NCBI GenBank assembly: GCA_030523555.1
Contig: JAUNIH010000007.1
Span: 1 to 42,897, forward strand
Reading direction: 5' to 3'
DNA from: Erysipelotrichaceae bacterium
GTDB lineage: Bacteria > Bacillota_I > Bacilli_A > Erysipelotrichales > Erysipelotrichaceae
Length of the DNA stretch: 42,897 bases
Part shown: in pieces, positions 23,255 through 32,049 of the stretch
Layout of the letters: the number at the start of each line of letters is the position of its first letter
Position numbering within the stretch: position 1 is the first letter of the stretch
Program-made: the position numbers and the translations under genes
Notes under the pieces: generated by a model
What the model was told of the DNA's origin: nothing
Databases searched by the model: none
Seen by the model: the letters and a program-made list of their open reading frames with translations, nothing else

Positions 23255-24229
23255 ATGAATACTATCGTTTATGTCATCGGTTTCATATTGAACGTAGCGG
23301 TAATGCTGTATGTGATGCCGAAATTTATAAAAAAACTCAAGTCCCTGAATATCAATCAGGTTACTTCTGAATACGCTCTGGAAGACTTCAAACAGAAAGA
23401 AAAGACACCTATTATGGGAGGTCTTCTATTTGTGGTTATTCCGATTATTACTTTTATTCTTATTGATATAAATGCCTTATCTGACAGAAAACTTCTGTTT
23501 GTGATGTTTTCCTATGTGCTTTACTGTCTTGTAGGTTTTTTAGATGATTATACAATCGTTGTAAAACACAATAATGAAGGTCTTTCTCAGAAATCCAGAC
23601 TTATTATGGAACTTGTTTTTGCGGCTGGTTTATTTTTTGTATTCCAGGATATCATTCCGCAGTGTGTGACTATTCCATTTACCACTATCGGTGTGCAGCT
23701 TCCATGGTTTGTCTTTGTGCCTTTCATGGTTCTGCTGTATATGGCAGAAGCCAATGCGGTCAACTTTACTGATGGTATGGATGGTTTATGTGCCGGTGTA
23801 TCCTTTATCGCTTTAATACCGATGCTGGTGTTTACATTAATCGCTAAAGAATATCATGTATCATTATTTATCTGCTGTATTTTAGGTGGTCTTACAGGCT
23901 ATCTGAAATTCAATTTCCATCCTGCGAAGATCTTTATGGGAGACAGCGGGTCAGTAGCTTTGGGCGCTTTATTCGCAGCTCTGGGACTGATGATGGATAA
24001 GACAATTGCCTTATTCTTTATCGGTGGAACATTCGTCGTAGAAATGTTCTGTGTAGTATTGCAGCAGCTTTCCGTACGTTTATTCCATAAGCGTGTCTTC
24101 TCTTATACGCCGATTCATTATGCCTATGTCATTAAAGGATATAAAGAAAAGAATATCGTTATCGGTTTCTATCTGTTTACTCTTGTACTGGCACTGATCG
24201 GTTTATTCATCGGACTTAATACTCTATGA
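23255..24229 (+). CDS. mraY: Phospho-N-acetylmuramoyl-pentapeptide transferase
   Basis: The 324-residue polytopic membrane enzyme makes lipid I from UDP-MurNAc-pentapeptide and undecaprenyl phosphate. It has about ten membrane segments, the FLDDYTIV motif with the catalytic Asp pair near residues 95-96, NFTDGMDGLCAG near residue 170, MGDSGSVALGA near residue 227 and a His-rich loop with HYAYV near 290. The stop overlaps the next start as ATGA. Here mraY is followed by recJ rather than by murD and the rest of the usual division cluster. Confidence 0.95.
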   Translation: MNTIVYVIGFILNVAVMLYVMPKFIKKLKSLNINQVTSEYALEDFKQKEKTPIMGGLLFVVIPIITFILIDINALSDRKLLFVMFSYVLYCLVGFLDDYTIVVKHNNEGLSQKSRLIMELVFAAGLFFVFQDIIPQCVTIPFTTIGVQLPWFVFVPFMVLLYMAEANAVNFTDGMDGLCAGVSFIALIPMLVFTLIAKEYHVSLFICCILGGLTGYLKFNFHPAKIFMGDSGSVALGALFAALGLMMDKTIALFFIGGTFVVEMFCVVLQQLSVRLFHKRVFSYTPIHYAYVIKGYKEKNIVIGFYLFTLVLALIGLFIGLNTL

Positions 24230-25746
24230 AATACCTTTTGAACAAAAAAGAAGGTTCATATGCTCAAAGGGTATGTGATTTGAATAATATAGATATCAGT
24301 GATCTTGATGTCTCTGATTTCAGTATCGATAAGGATATTGAAGTACTTAATGATTTTATCCGGAAACTTTTATCTTTAAGGGATAAAAGATTTTTTATTG
24401 TAGGGGATTATGACTGTGACGGCATATGTGCGACAGCCATTATGAAGAAGCTCTTTGATGATCTTAATATAAGTTCAAACTATTATATTCCATCAAGAAT
24501 AAAAGAAGGATACGGCATCAATAATAATATCGTAGATATCGCTCATGAACATGGTTTTGATATCATTGTGACAGTCGATAATGGGGTGGTGGCTAATGAA
24601 CAGCTTGATTATGCCACATCTTTAGGACTTCAGACTTTTGTCATAGATCATCATGAATATCAGAATGAACCTGAATGTACAGCTTTTATTCACCCGAATC
24701 TCTTTGATGAAAAATATTCTGATATGTGTGCAGCCGGATTATGTGCCTTAATATCCGTCAGTATCAGAGATGATGATACCAGTATCATACTGGGAGGCAT
24801 GGCCACGATGGCGGATATGGTAAGTGTCTTAAACTACAACAGATATCTTTTAAAAGAGATGTTGAGACTTTTGAAGAAAGGTGATTATCAGCCTGTAAAA
24901 TATCTTCTGGGGAGAAATGAATTGTCATATCAGTCTTTGCAGTTTAATGTCATTCCCAAGATCAATGCGGTATCCAGACTCGACGATATTATGAATGTCA
25001 ATTACGTCGTAAGGTATCTTTTATGTAAGGATGAAAGCATCACAAACTATTATTCAAAGATAGAAACCATCAATGATAAAAGAAAAGAACTGACACAGTA
25101 TCAGTGCAGACTTGCAGAAAAACTTATTAATGATGAAGATACGGTATGTTTTATATATTCTGAAGAATTTAATGAAGGCCTGTGCGGACTTATAGCCAAC
25201 AGGCTGATGTATGAAGTAAGTAAACCGGTAATTGTCTTAAGCAGTAAATATGGTTTACTTAAAGGTTCAGGAAGAAGCCCGGTGGGATTTAATATCTATG
25301 ATTATCTTCAAGATATAAAAGATATGTTTATCACACTGGGAGGTCACGCCAATGCGGTGGGATTATCTCTTTCATTGGATAAGGTAAATGATGTTCTGGA
25401 ATATATCAGAAATCATCCGGTAGAAGTTACAGAACAGACTAAGGATGTCCTGATATTTGATCAGGATGAAATAGATATGGATTTATATGATCAGTATGAA
25501 GAACTATCACCTTATGGCAGCGGTTTTAATGAACCTTTATTTGCGATTGAAAATCCGTTTATTGACAAGAAACTTACTGTAGCAGGAAAATATCCGAAAT
25601 ACATACTGGGTAAAAATATCAGTGCCATATCTTTTAAAAGCGGTAATATAAACAGGTCTTTCAGTACGATGATATTCAGAATTCAGAAGGATAGTTATCA
25701 TAAAGACGGGATATCTTTGTTAATTGAAGATTTAATACAGTTTTAA
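24226..25746 (+). CDS. recJ: RecJ-like single-strand DNA exonuclease (DHH family)
   Basis: The 506-residue protein has the DHH-phosphoesterase motifs: VGDYDCDGICAT (about 64-75), a VTVDNG segment, and DHHEY near residue 146. A DHHA1 domain with GGHANAVGLSLS follows near residue 373, then an OB-like C-terminal segment. RecJ degrades single-stranded DNA 5' to 3' in repair and recombination. It is shorter than typical Bacillota RecJ (560-780 residues), with a reduced C-terminal region. Location before apt and relA is the classic recJ-apt-relA order. The start overlaps mraY with no ribosome-binding site. Confidence 0.88.
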   Translation: MKYLLNKKEGSYAQRVCDLNNIDISDLDVSDFSIDKDIEVLNDFIRKLLSLRDKRFFIVGDYDCDGICATAIMKKLFDDLNISSNYYIPSRIKEGYGINNNIVDIAHEHGFDIIVTVDNGVVANEQLDYATSLGLQTFVIDHHEYQNEPECTAFIHPNLFDEKYSDMCAAGLCALISVSIRDDDTSIILGGMATMADMVSVLNYNRYLLKEMLRLLKKGDYQPVKYLLGRNELSYQSLQFNVIPKINAVSRLDDIMNVNYVVRYLLCKDESITNYYSKIETINDKRKELTQYQCRLAEKLINDEDTVCFIYSEEFNEGLCGLIANRLMYEVSKPVIVLSSKYGLLKGSGRSPVGFNIYDYLQDIKDMFITLGGHANAVGLSLSLDKVNDVLEYIRNHPVEVTEQTKDVLIFDQDEIDMDLYDQYEELSPYGSGFNEPLFAIENPFIDKKLTVAGKYPKYILGKNISAISFKSGNINRSFSTMIFRIQKDSYHKDGISLLIEDLIQF

Positions 25747-25778
25747 TATAATTTAGATTGTATTTGAGGTAAGAAAAG
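25747..25778 (+). promoter_or_regulatory. Possible apt promoter and ribosome-binding site
   Basis: TATAAT at 25747-25752 lies directly after the recJ stop and 26 nt before the apt ATG. GAGGT lies between them at a suitable distance. No clear -35 is seen. Confidence 0.45.
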
Positions 25779-26291
25779 ATGAACTTGAAAGACTACATTG
25801 CAGACATTCCTGATTTTCCAAGTAAAGGTATTTTATTCAGAGATATAACACCATTGCTGGCTGATAAAGATGCGTATAAATATGCGATTGATCAGCTTAA
25901 AGAATATGTGAAAGACAAGGGTGCGGAACTTGTTGCAGGACCTGAATCAAGAGGTTTTATTGTAGGCTGTCCTTTATCATACGCTTTGAATGTGGGCTTT
26001 GTACCGGTAAGAAAACCGGGTAAACTGCCTAGAGAGACTATATCATGCGAATATGCACTGGAATATGGAACAAACGAAATATTCATGCATGCAGATGCTA
26101 TAAAAAAAGGTCAGAAAGTTATTGTCGTTGATGACCTATTGGCTACCGGTGGTACTGCCAAGGCTGCGTGTCAGCTGGTTGAAAGACTGGGTGGAGAAGT
26201 AGTCGGAGTCGCTTTTCTGATTGAACTGGAAGGATTAAACGGAAGAGAAGCACTGAAGGATTATGATGTCTTCTCGTTAATGAAATATTAA
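25779..26291 (+). CDS. apt: Adenine phosphoribosyltransferase
   Basis: The 170-residue purine-salvage enzyme converts adenine and PRPP to AMP. It opens with the typical [22 protein letters not shown]-type N terminus, and the PRPP-binding loop [12 protein letters not shown] lies near residues 116-127. Length is normal. It stands between recJ and relA, 4 nt before the latter, tying nucleotide salvage to the (p)ppGpp enzyme as in many Bacillota. Confidence 0.97.
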   Translation: MNLKDYIADIPDFPSKGILFRDITPLLADKDAYKYAIDQLKEYVKDKGAELVAGPESRGFIVGCPLSYALNVGFVPVRKPGKLPRETISCEYALEYGTNEIFMHADAIKKGQKVIVVDDLLATGGTAKAACQLVERLGGEVVGVAFLIELEGLNGREALKDYDVFSLMKY

Positions 26292-26295
26292 CCTA

Positions 26296-28467
26296 ATGAA
26301 AAACAAGACTTATACCAGGGAAGAACTGTTTGCGGAAATCGCTACTTATATAACGAATGAAGATTCGGTTGCGCTGATTGAGAAGGCATACAGTTACGCT
26401 GAAGAAAAACATAAAGATCAGAAACGTTCATCAGGTGAACCATATTTCGTTCACCTTTTTTCGGTAGCGTATGAACTGGCTAAGCTTAAGGCTGATCCTA
26501 ATACGATTGCCGCAGGATTACTTCATGATGTCATTGAAGACTGCGGGGTTACAAAGGAAGAATTTATTGAAGAATTCGGACAGGAAATATATGAGATTGT
26601 TGAGGCGGTAACCAAGATTTCCAATCTGAAATTTACGGATCAGAAAGAGTATCAGGCTGCCAATCACCGTAAGATACTGATTGCGATGGCCAAGGATGTG
26701 CGTGTTATCATGGTCAAGCTGGCGGATAGATTGCACAATATGCGCACTTTACAGTATGTACCCGCAGAAAAACAGAAGCGTATCGCCAAAGAGACCCTGG
26801 AAGTATATGCGCCTATCGCTCATAGACTCGGTATTGCGGAAATAAAGAATGAACTTGAAGATCTCAGTTTCTATTATCTTGATAATGAAAAGTATCATGA
26901 GATAGCCAAACTGGTTGAATCAAAGAAAGCGGAAAGAGACAAACAGATTGAACTCATGATGGAAGATATTTCCATTGTGCTTGAGATGCATAATATTCCT
27001 TTCCGTATTTTTGGACGTTCCAAACATCTTTATTCCATCCATAAGAAGATGGTCACCAAAAACAAACGTTTTGATGAAATACTTGATTTACTGGCTATCA
27101 GAATAGTTACGGAAACAGAGACCAACTGTTATGAAATTTTAGGTTATATCCATGCGGTATATAGACCTATACCAGGCAGATTAAAAGACTATATCGCTAT
27201 GCCTAAGATGAACCTTTATCAGTCTTTACATACAACGATTGTAGGACCTGATGGCAGAATCTATGAGGTTCAGATACGTACGGAAGATATGGACCGTATT
27301 GCGGAAAAAGGTATTGCGGCTCACTGGTCATACAAGGAAGGCAAGACCCGTTCCCAGAAACAGCTGATGTCCGAATTACAGTGGCTCAAGGCTTTAGAAG
27401 ACAACACAGAATCTGATGCCAAAGAGTTTATGAGTGATATCACTCATGATATTTTCAATGCGAATATCTACTGTCTTACCCCTAGAGGAAGAGTCATTGA
27501 TTTAGTCAGTGGTTCTACGCCTTTAGACTTTGCCTACCGTATTCATACAGAAGTTGGTAATCAGACAGTGGGGGCTCTTGTAAACGGGGTTCTCGTGCCT
27601 TTAAATACGCCTTTAAAGACCGGCGATGTTGTAGAACTTCGTACCAATAAGAACTCTACACCATCCGAAGACTGGCTCAAGATTGTCAAAACCAACCATG
27701 CCCGCAACAAGATCAAAGCTTACTTTGTAAAGAAGGAAATGGAATCCAAGGAAGAAGCCATGAAACTCGGCGAACAGCTTCTCAAGGATGAAATAAAGAA
27801 ACATGATCTGGATGTTGATGAATATTACGATACAAAGAAGCTCGACAATATCGCTTCCCAGTATCAGATGTCATCAGCGAATGATATCCTTTACGCTATC
27901 GGCTGCAAGTCCATGAATCCGTTCTCTGTCGTTGAAAAACTGGCGAAGATGGGTAAGAGGGAACTCGATCTTGATACATTGCAGAAACTGACAAAGAAGA
28001 ACTCTGAAAGAAATAAAACAATATCCAAAACAGGTGTAATGGTAAACGGTGTAGGTTCAATGAAGATCTTACTGGCACCATGCTGTTCACCGGTATATGG
28101 CGATGATATTATCGGTTTTGTATCAAAGGGTGCAGGTATCAAGGTACATCGTAAAGACTGTCCTAATATGGCCAGAGAAAAAAGAGTTATCGATGTGGAA
28201 TGGGATCCGGTAAAACCTGATTTCAAATATCCTACAACTATCAAGGTATATTCCAAAGACCGTTCATATCTGCTGACTGATATGGTTACAATGATAGCCC
28301 AGTACAAGGCTTCAATTACCGCTGTAAATATCTCTGTAAACCAGGAAGATCTTACAGCTTCAGCTACATTAACCATTACCGTTACCGATAATGAACATCT
28401 TGAAACGATAATGACCAACTTAAGAAAGGTCAACAGCGTTATTTCGGTTGAAAGAGCGGTTAAATAG
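26296..28467 (+). CDS. relA: Bifunctional (p)ppGpp synthetase/hydrolase (Rel)
   Basis: The 723-residue Rel protein makes and degrades the alarmone (p)ppGpp. The N-terminal HD hydrolase domain keeps its metal ligands (His53, His77-Asp78 in the LLHDVIED motif), so hydrolysis should be active. The synthetase domain follows with RLKDYIAMPKMNLYQSLHTT, then TGS, a helical/zinc-finger region with paired Cys (LAPCCSPV) and a C-terminal ACT domain. Domain order and length are those of full-length Rel. It ends the mraZ-to-relA run; the T-box leader starts right after. Confidence 0.96.
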   Translation: MKNKTYTREELFAEIATYITNEDSVALIEKAYSYAEEKHKDQKRSSGEPYFVHLFSVAYELAKLKADPNTIAAGLLHDVIEDCGVTKEEFIEEFGQEIYEIVEAVTKISNLKFTDQKEYQAANHRKILIAMAKDVRVIMVKLADRLHNMRTLQYVPAEKQKRIAKETLEVYAPIAHRLGIAEIKNELEDLSFYYLDNEKYHEIAKLVESKKAERDKQIELMMEDISIVLEMHNIPFRIFGRSKHLYSIHKKMVTKNKRFDEILDLLAIRIVTETETNCYEILGYIHAVYRPIPGRLKDYIAMPKMNLYQSLHTTIVGPDGRIYEVQIRTEDMDRIAEKGIAAHWSYKEGKTRSQKQLMSELQWLKALEDNTESDAKEFMSDITHDIFNANIYCLTPRGRVIDLVSGSTPLDFAYRIHTEVGNQTVGALVNGVLVPLNTPLKTGDVVELRTNKNSTPSEDWLKIVKTNHARNKIKAYFVKKEMESKEEAMKLGEQLLKDEIKKHDLDVDEYYDTKKLDNIASQYQMSSANDILYAIGCKSMNPFSVVEKLAKMGKRELDLDTLQKLTKKNSERNKTISKTGVMVNGVGSMKILLAPCCSPVYGDDIIGFVSKGAGIKVHRKDCPNMAREKRVIDVEWDPVKPDFKYPTTIKVYSKDRSYLLTDMVTMIAQYKASITAVNISVNQEDLTASATLTITVTDNEHLETIMTNLRKVNSVISVERAVK

Positions 28468-28476
28468 TAGTAATAT
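28448..28476 (+). promoter_or_regulatory. hisS-aspS promoter
   Basis: TTGAAA (28448-28453), within the end of relA, and TAATAT (28471-28476) are 17 nt apart. They would start a leader of about 205 nt that contains the T-box. Confidence 0.55.
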
Positions 28477-28485
28477 TTATTCGTA

Positions 28486-28673
28486 TAAAGGGAAAAGAAT
28501 CTGAAAATCTTGTAGCGAGAAGCAGACGGTGAAAGGCTTCAAAAAATCAGAGGGACACTTCCTAGTTTATCCATTGAAAAGATGGATCGTATCGCTGCGT
28601 TAAAGCTTGAGTGCACAGAAATGTGAACTAAGGTGGTACCGCGTATTATAACGTCCTTAGAGGACGTTTTTAT
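28486..28673 (+). ncRNA. T-box riboswitch for hisS-aspS
   Basis: The conserved T-box sequence AAGGTGGTACCGCG is at 28630-28643. The antiterminator stem pairs 28628-28633 with 28655-28660, and the terminator pairs 28651-28657 with 28661-28667 before a T-run; they share 28655-28657 and so exclude each other. In stem I I fold 28489-28493 with 28559-28563 and 28500-28504 with 28547-28551, leaving a specifier loop GGGACAC (28552-28558). This contains GAC (Asp, followed by A) and an overlapping CAC (His). Confidence 0.93.
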
Positions 28674-28677
28674 TTTT
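28651..28677 (+). terminator. Regulated terminator of the T-box
   Basis: A 7-bp stem with a 3-nt loop is followed by TTTTTATTTTT. It should form when charged tRNA fails to stabilise the antiterminator. Confidence 0.9.
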
Positions 28678-28689
28678 CAAGGAGGAAAT

Positions 28690-29961
28690 ATGGCTTATCA
28701 GACAGTAAAAGGTACATATGATCTTTTGCCGGAAAAGATGCTAAGATTCAATGAACTGTCAGCTTTGTTCAGACAGTTTCTTGATCTGTACGGCTACAGT
28801 GAAATAAAAACTCCGGTATTTGAATATACCGGTGTCTTCAAAAAGGAAAATGATACTTCCGACATGGTAACAAAGGAAATGTATTCTTTTTCCATGAATG
28901 ACAAAGACAGTTTTACTTTAAGACCTGAAGGAACAGCGGGGGTTATCAGAAGTTTTGTGGAACACAAGATGTATGGCAATGCTGAACTTCCAGTAAAACT
29001 GGCATATATCGAAGAGATGTTCAGGCATGAACGTCCTCAGAAGGGCAGACAGAGACAGTTTACCCAGATGGGTATTGAATGCATCGGTGACAAGAATCCG
29101 TTAATCGATGCGGAAGTAATAGCCTTGGGTTATTTCTTTGTTAAAACTCTCGGTTTGAGTTCTATCAAAGTATGTATCAATACTTTAGGTGATAATGAAT
29201 CAAGACTGCAGTATAAAAAAGATCTGACTGATTACTTTACGCCATATAAGGATCAGCTGTGTTTTGACTGTCAGAACAGACTGGAAAAGAATCCTTTGAG
29301 AATTCTTGACTGCAAGGTCGATCATGAATCAGATATCATTAAAAACGCACCTAAGATGAAACTGACAGAAAGCGCCAGCGCCTACTTTGAACAGGTTAAA
29401 AACTATCTTGATGTATTAGAAATACCTTATATCGTTGATGATAGACTGGTAAGAGGTCTTGATTATTATACAGATACAGTTTTTGAAGTAATATCGACTC
29501 ACGAAGAATCAGGTTCGCAGTCAACTATCTTCGGTGGGGGAAGATATGATAACCTCGTAAAGGAAATGGGCGGTCCGGATATTTCAGGTATCGGCTTTGC
29601 GATAGGTGTTGAAAGGCTGTGTATCCTGGCCGAAGCTGAAGGAGTATTCGAAGAATATAAACCACAAATTGACTGTTATGTCATCAATCTCTTTGAAAGA
29701 GCTGAATATGCCTTAAGAGTTTCAGAAATATTAAGAAACAATGGTCTTACATGTGAAATGGATTACTATGGAAGATCATTAAAGGCCCAGTTTAAATCTT
29801 CCGAAAGAAAAAATGCAAGGTTTGTGCTGATTATCGGAGAAGATGAAATCAAAGAAAATACTGTTACCTTAAAGGATACCCTGACAAGAGCTCAGGAATC
29901 CGTTAAACTTGAAGAACTTACTGATCGCATTGATCAGCTGCTGGAGGACTATTATGAATAG
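28690..29961 (+). CDS. hisS: Histidyl-tRNA synthetase
   Basis: The 423-residue class II synthetase has motif 2 FRHERPQKGRQRQFTQ (111-126) and the HisRS-specific GLDYYTDTVFE segment near residue 260, with an anticodon-binding domain at the C terminus. ATG 28690 follows GGAGG at 28681; an upstream in-frame start at 28633 would lie within the T-box and is rejected. It overlaps aspS by 8 nt, so both synthetases are made from the T-box-controlled message. Confidence 0.96.
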   Translation: MAYQTVKGTYDLLPEKMLRFNELSALFRQFLDLYGYSEIKTPVFEYTGVFKKENDTSDMVTKEMYSFSMNDKDSFTLRPEGTAGVIRSFVEHKMYGNAELPVKLAYIEEMFRHERPQKGRQRQFTQMGIECIGDKNPLIDAEVIALGYFFVKTLGLSSIKVCINTLGDNESRLQYKKDLTDYFTPYKDQLCFDCQNRLEKNPLRILDCKVDHESDIIKNAPKMKLTESASAYFEQVKNYLDVLEIPYIVDDRLVRGLDYYTDTVFEVISTHEESGSQSTIFGGGRYDNLVKEMGGPDISGIGFAIGVERLCILAEAEGVFEEYKPQIDCYVINLFERAEYALRVSEILRNNGLTCEMDYYGRSLKAQFKSSERKNARFVLIIGEDEIKENTVTLKDTLTRAQESVKLEELTDRIDQLLEDYYE

Positions 29962-31693
29962 AGATCATACTTGTGGAGAATTAAGAAAAACTGATGCCGG
30001 TAAAACGGTTAAACTGTGTGGATGGGTTGCCAAAAGAAGAAACCTTGGATCAATTGTCTTTATTGATCTAAGAGACCGATACGGTATTACCCAGATCACT
30101 TTTGATGAGGAACATTCAGATCTTGTTAAGGATGTAAGAAATGAATATGTCATTGAAGTAGATGGTACAGTTCAGGAAAAAGGAACACCTAACCCAAAAC
30201 TATTAACAGGTGAAATAGAAGTTCTGGCATCTGACTGTAAGATATTATCTTCAGCCAAGACTACGCCAATGATTATCGCCGATGAAACAGATGCCTTAGA
30301 AGAATTAAGACTTAAATACAGATATCTTGATATCAGAAGAAATCCGATCAAAGAAAAACTTATCTTAAGAGACAAGATCACAACTATCGTAAGAAATACC
30401 TTACACGCCGATGATTTTGTAGAAGTAGAAACACCTATCATGGGTAAATCAACACCTGAAGGCGCAAGAGACTATCTTGTACCATCACGTTTATACAAAG
30501 GAAAATTCTATGCGCTTCCTCAGTCTCCTCAGCTTTATAAACAGCTATTGATGATTGGTGGTATGGACAGATACTTCCAGATTGCCAGATGTTTCCGTGA
30601 TGAAGATTTAAGAGCTGACCGTCAGCCTGAATTCACCCAGATTGATATTGAAATGTCCTTTGCGCAAGAGGAAGATATCTTTGCGGAAGTAGAAAAGGTC
30701 ATGAGAAATATCTTTAAAGAGATTAAAGGTATTGATCTTCCGGATTTCCCTAGAATTCCATATGTAGAAGCCATGAATAAGTACGGTTCTGATAAACCGG
30801 ATATCCGTTTTAAAAATGAAATGGTAAATGTTACAGATGTCTTTAGAAGCAGTGAATTCGCCGTATTCAGAAATACAATTGAAAACGGTGGAATCATTAA
30901 GGCTTTAGTGTTCAAGAATGCTTCAGCTAAACTGTCGAGAAAAGCTTTTGATGGTCTGCAGGAATTCGTGAAGATCTATAAGGCTAAAGCTTTAGCGTAT
31001 CTCAAATACGATAATGATGCCTATTCCGGTTCTGTAAACAATGCCTTAAGTTTAGAGGAAAAAGACGCATTAAGAGATTATCTGAAGATGGAAAACGGTG
31101 ATGTCGTAATGATGATTGCCGATAAGAAAAATATTGCGGAAGTGGCTTTAGGTGCTGTCAGAAAGAAGATGGGTGAAGAACTCGGTCTTATTGATAAAGA
31201 AGCGTTTAATTTCTGCTGGATTACCGAATTCCCGATGTATGAATATTCAGAAGAAGAAGACCGTTATGTATCAGCACACCATCCGTTTACTGCACCTAAG
31301 GATGAAGATGTCGATAAGTTATTGACGGATAAGGCAAACTGTTATTCAAGAGCCTATGACCTGGTATTAAACGGTTATGAATTATTATCCGGTTCTGTAC
31401 GTATTCATAATTCAGAAATGCAGGCTAAAGTCTTTGAAGCACTTGAGCTGACTCCTGAACAGGCTAAAGACAAGTTCGGATACTTCCTTGAAGCCTTTGA
31501 TTATGGTACACCACCACACTGTGGTGTAGGTATCGGTTTAGAAAGACTTACCATGATCTTATGTGGCACCGATAATATCAAGGATGTTGTAGCTTTCCCT
31601 AAAACCGCTACCGCAAGCTGTCTTATGTCAGAGGCACCAAATACGGTTGACACCGATCAGCTTGATTGTCTGCACATTCAGATTAAGGAATAG
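29954..31693 (+). CDS. aspS: Aspartyl-tRNA synthetase
   Basis: The 579-residue bacterial-type AspRS has an N-terminal OB anticodon-binding domain (CGWVAKRRNLGSIVFIDLRDR), class II motif 2 FRDEDLRADRQPEFTQ, the GAD insertion domain, and motif 3 GIGLERL near the C terminus. Length is normal (about 590). ATG 29954 is preceded by GGAGG at the end of hisS. Whether it is discriminating or also charges tRNA-Asn cannot be told here. No clear terminator follows before the ferredoxin promoter. Confidence 0.96.
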   Translation: MNRDHTCGELRKTDAGKTVKLCGWVAKRRNLGSIVFIDLRDRYGITQITFDEEHSDLVKDVRNEYVIEVDGTVQEKGTPNPKLLTGEIEVLASDCKILSSAKTTPMIIADETDALEELRLKYRYLDIRRNPIKEKLILRDKITTIVRNTLHADDFVEVETPIMGKSTPEGARDYLVPSRLYKGKFYALPQSPQLYKQLLMIGGMDRYFQIARCFRDEDLRADRQPEFTQIDIEMSFAQEEDIFAEVEKVMRNIFKEIKGIDLPDFPRIPYVEAMNKYGSDKPDIRFKNEMVNVTDVFRSSEFAVFRNTIENGGIIKALVFKNASAKLSRKAFDGLQEFVKIYKAKALAYLKYDNDAYSGSVNNALSLEEKDALRDYLKMENGDVVMMIADKKNIAEVALGAVRKKMGEELGLIDKEAFNFCWITEFPMYEYSEEEDRYVSAHHPFTAPKDEDVDKLLTDKANCYSRAYDLVLNGYELLSGSVRIHNSEMQAKVFEALELTPEQAKDKFGYFLEAFDYGTPPHCGVGIGLERLTMILCGTDNIKDVVAFPKTATASCLMSEAPNTVDTDQLDCLHIQIKE

Positions 31694-31710
31694 TATTGTA
31701 ATATTCAATA

Positions 31711-31725
31711 TATGTTATAATAATT
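31711..31725 (+). promoter_or_regulatory. Ferredoxin promoter with extended -10
   Basis: TGTTATAAT (31713-31721) is a perfect extended -10. A 15-nt stretch, 31711-31725, is repeated exactly upstream of miaB. An AGGAGGT ribosome-binding site precedes ATG 31748. Confidence 0.6.
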
Positions 31726-31747
31726 TTAATTTAGGAGGTAAGAAAAT

Positions 31748-31921
31748 ATGCCAGTAACTGTAAATAAGGATGTATGTGTTGGTTGTGGAGCATGCACAGG
31801 TGTTTGCCCAACCGGTTCACTGAATCTTGGTGATGATGGTTTATGCGCATGCAACGAAGACACTTGTGTTGATTGCGGTGCATGTGTTGCTACTTGCCCA
31901 GTAGAAGCTATCAGCCAGTAA
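31748..31921 (+). CDS. 2[4Fe-4S] ferredoxin
   Basis: The 57-residue bacterial ferredoxin has two CxxCxxCxxxCP motifs (Cys 10, 13, 16, 20 and 40, 43, 46, 50), each with Pro after the last Cys, as in clostridial electron carriers that serve pyruvate:ferredoxin oxidoreductase and hydrogenase. Two extra cysteines at 33 and 35 form a CxC between the motifs, which is unusual. It is a single-gene unit with its own promoter, a strong AGGAGG and a terminator, suggesting high expression. Confidence 0.95.
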   Translation: MPVTVNKDVCVGCGACTGVCPTGSLNLGDDGLCACNEDTCVDCGACVATCPVEAISQ

Positions 31922-31930
31922 TTTTTTAGA

Positions 31931-31985
31931 AAAAAGGGATTATTCTTCGATAATCATAATAAGGGAGGATATATCCCTTTTTTTA
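31931..31985 (+). terminator. Terminator after the ferredoxin gene
   Basis: A short hairpin (31961-31966 with 31974-31979) ends in a long T-run. An alternative long-range stem pairs 31931-31940 with 31973-31982, and a separate hairpin pairs 38-43 with 50-55 of the same hundred. Any of these can present the same T-tract. Confidence 0.8.
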
Positions 31986-31998
31986 TGCAGGTGAAGGC

Positions 31999-32013
31999 TA
32001 TGTTATAATAATT
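31999..32013 (+). promoter_or_regulatory. miaB promoter with extended -10
   Basis: TGTTATAAT at 32001-32009 is identical in a 15-nt context to the ferredoxin element. A leader of about 35 nt leads to AGGAA, 9 nt before ATG 32050. Confidence 0.55.
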
Positions 32014-32049
32014 ACGTTTAATATTTAAAATATTTAGGAATAATTGAAG

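Noticed and set aside
27891-28433. 180-codon open frame on the minus strand opposite the end of relA
   Set aside because: It lies fully antisense to a well-conserved relA region, has a composition typical of a reverse-complement frame, and lacks a ribosome-binding site.
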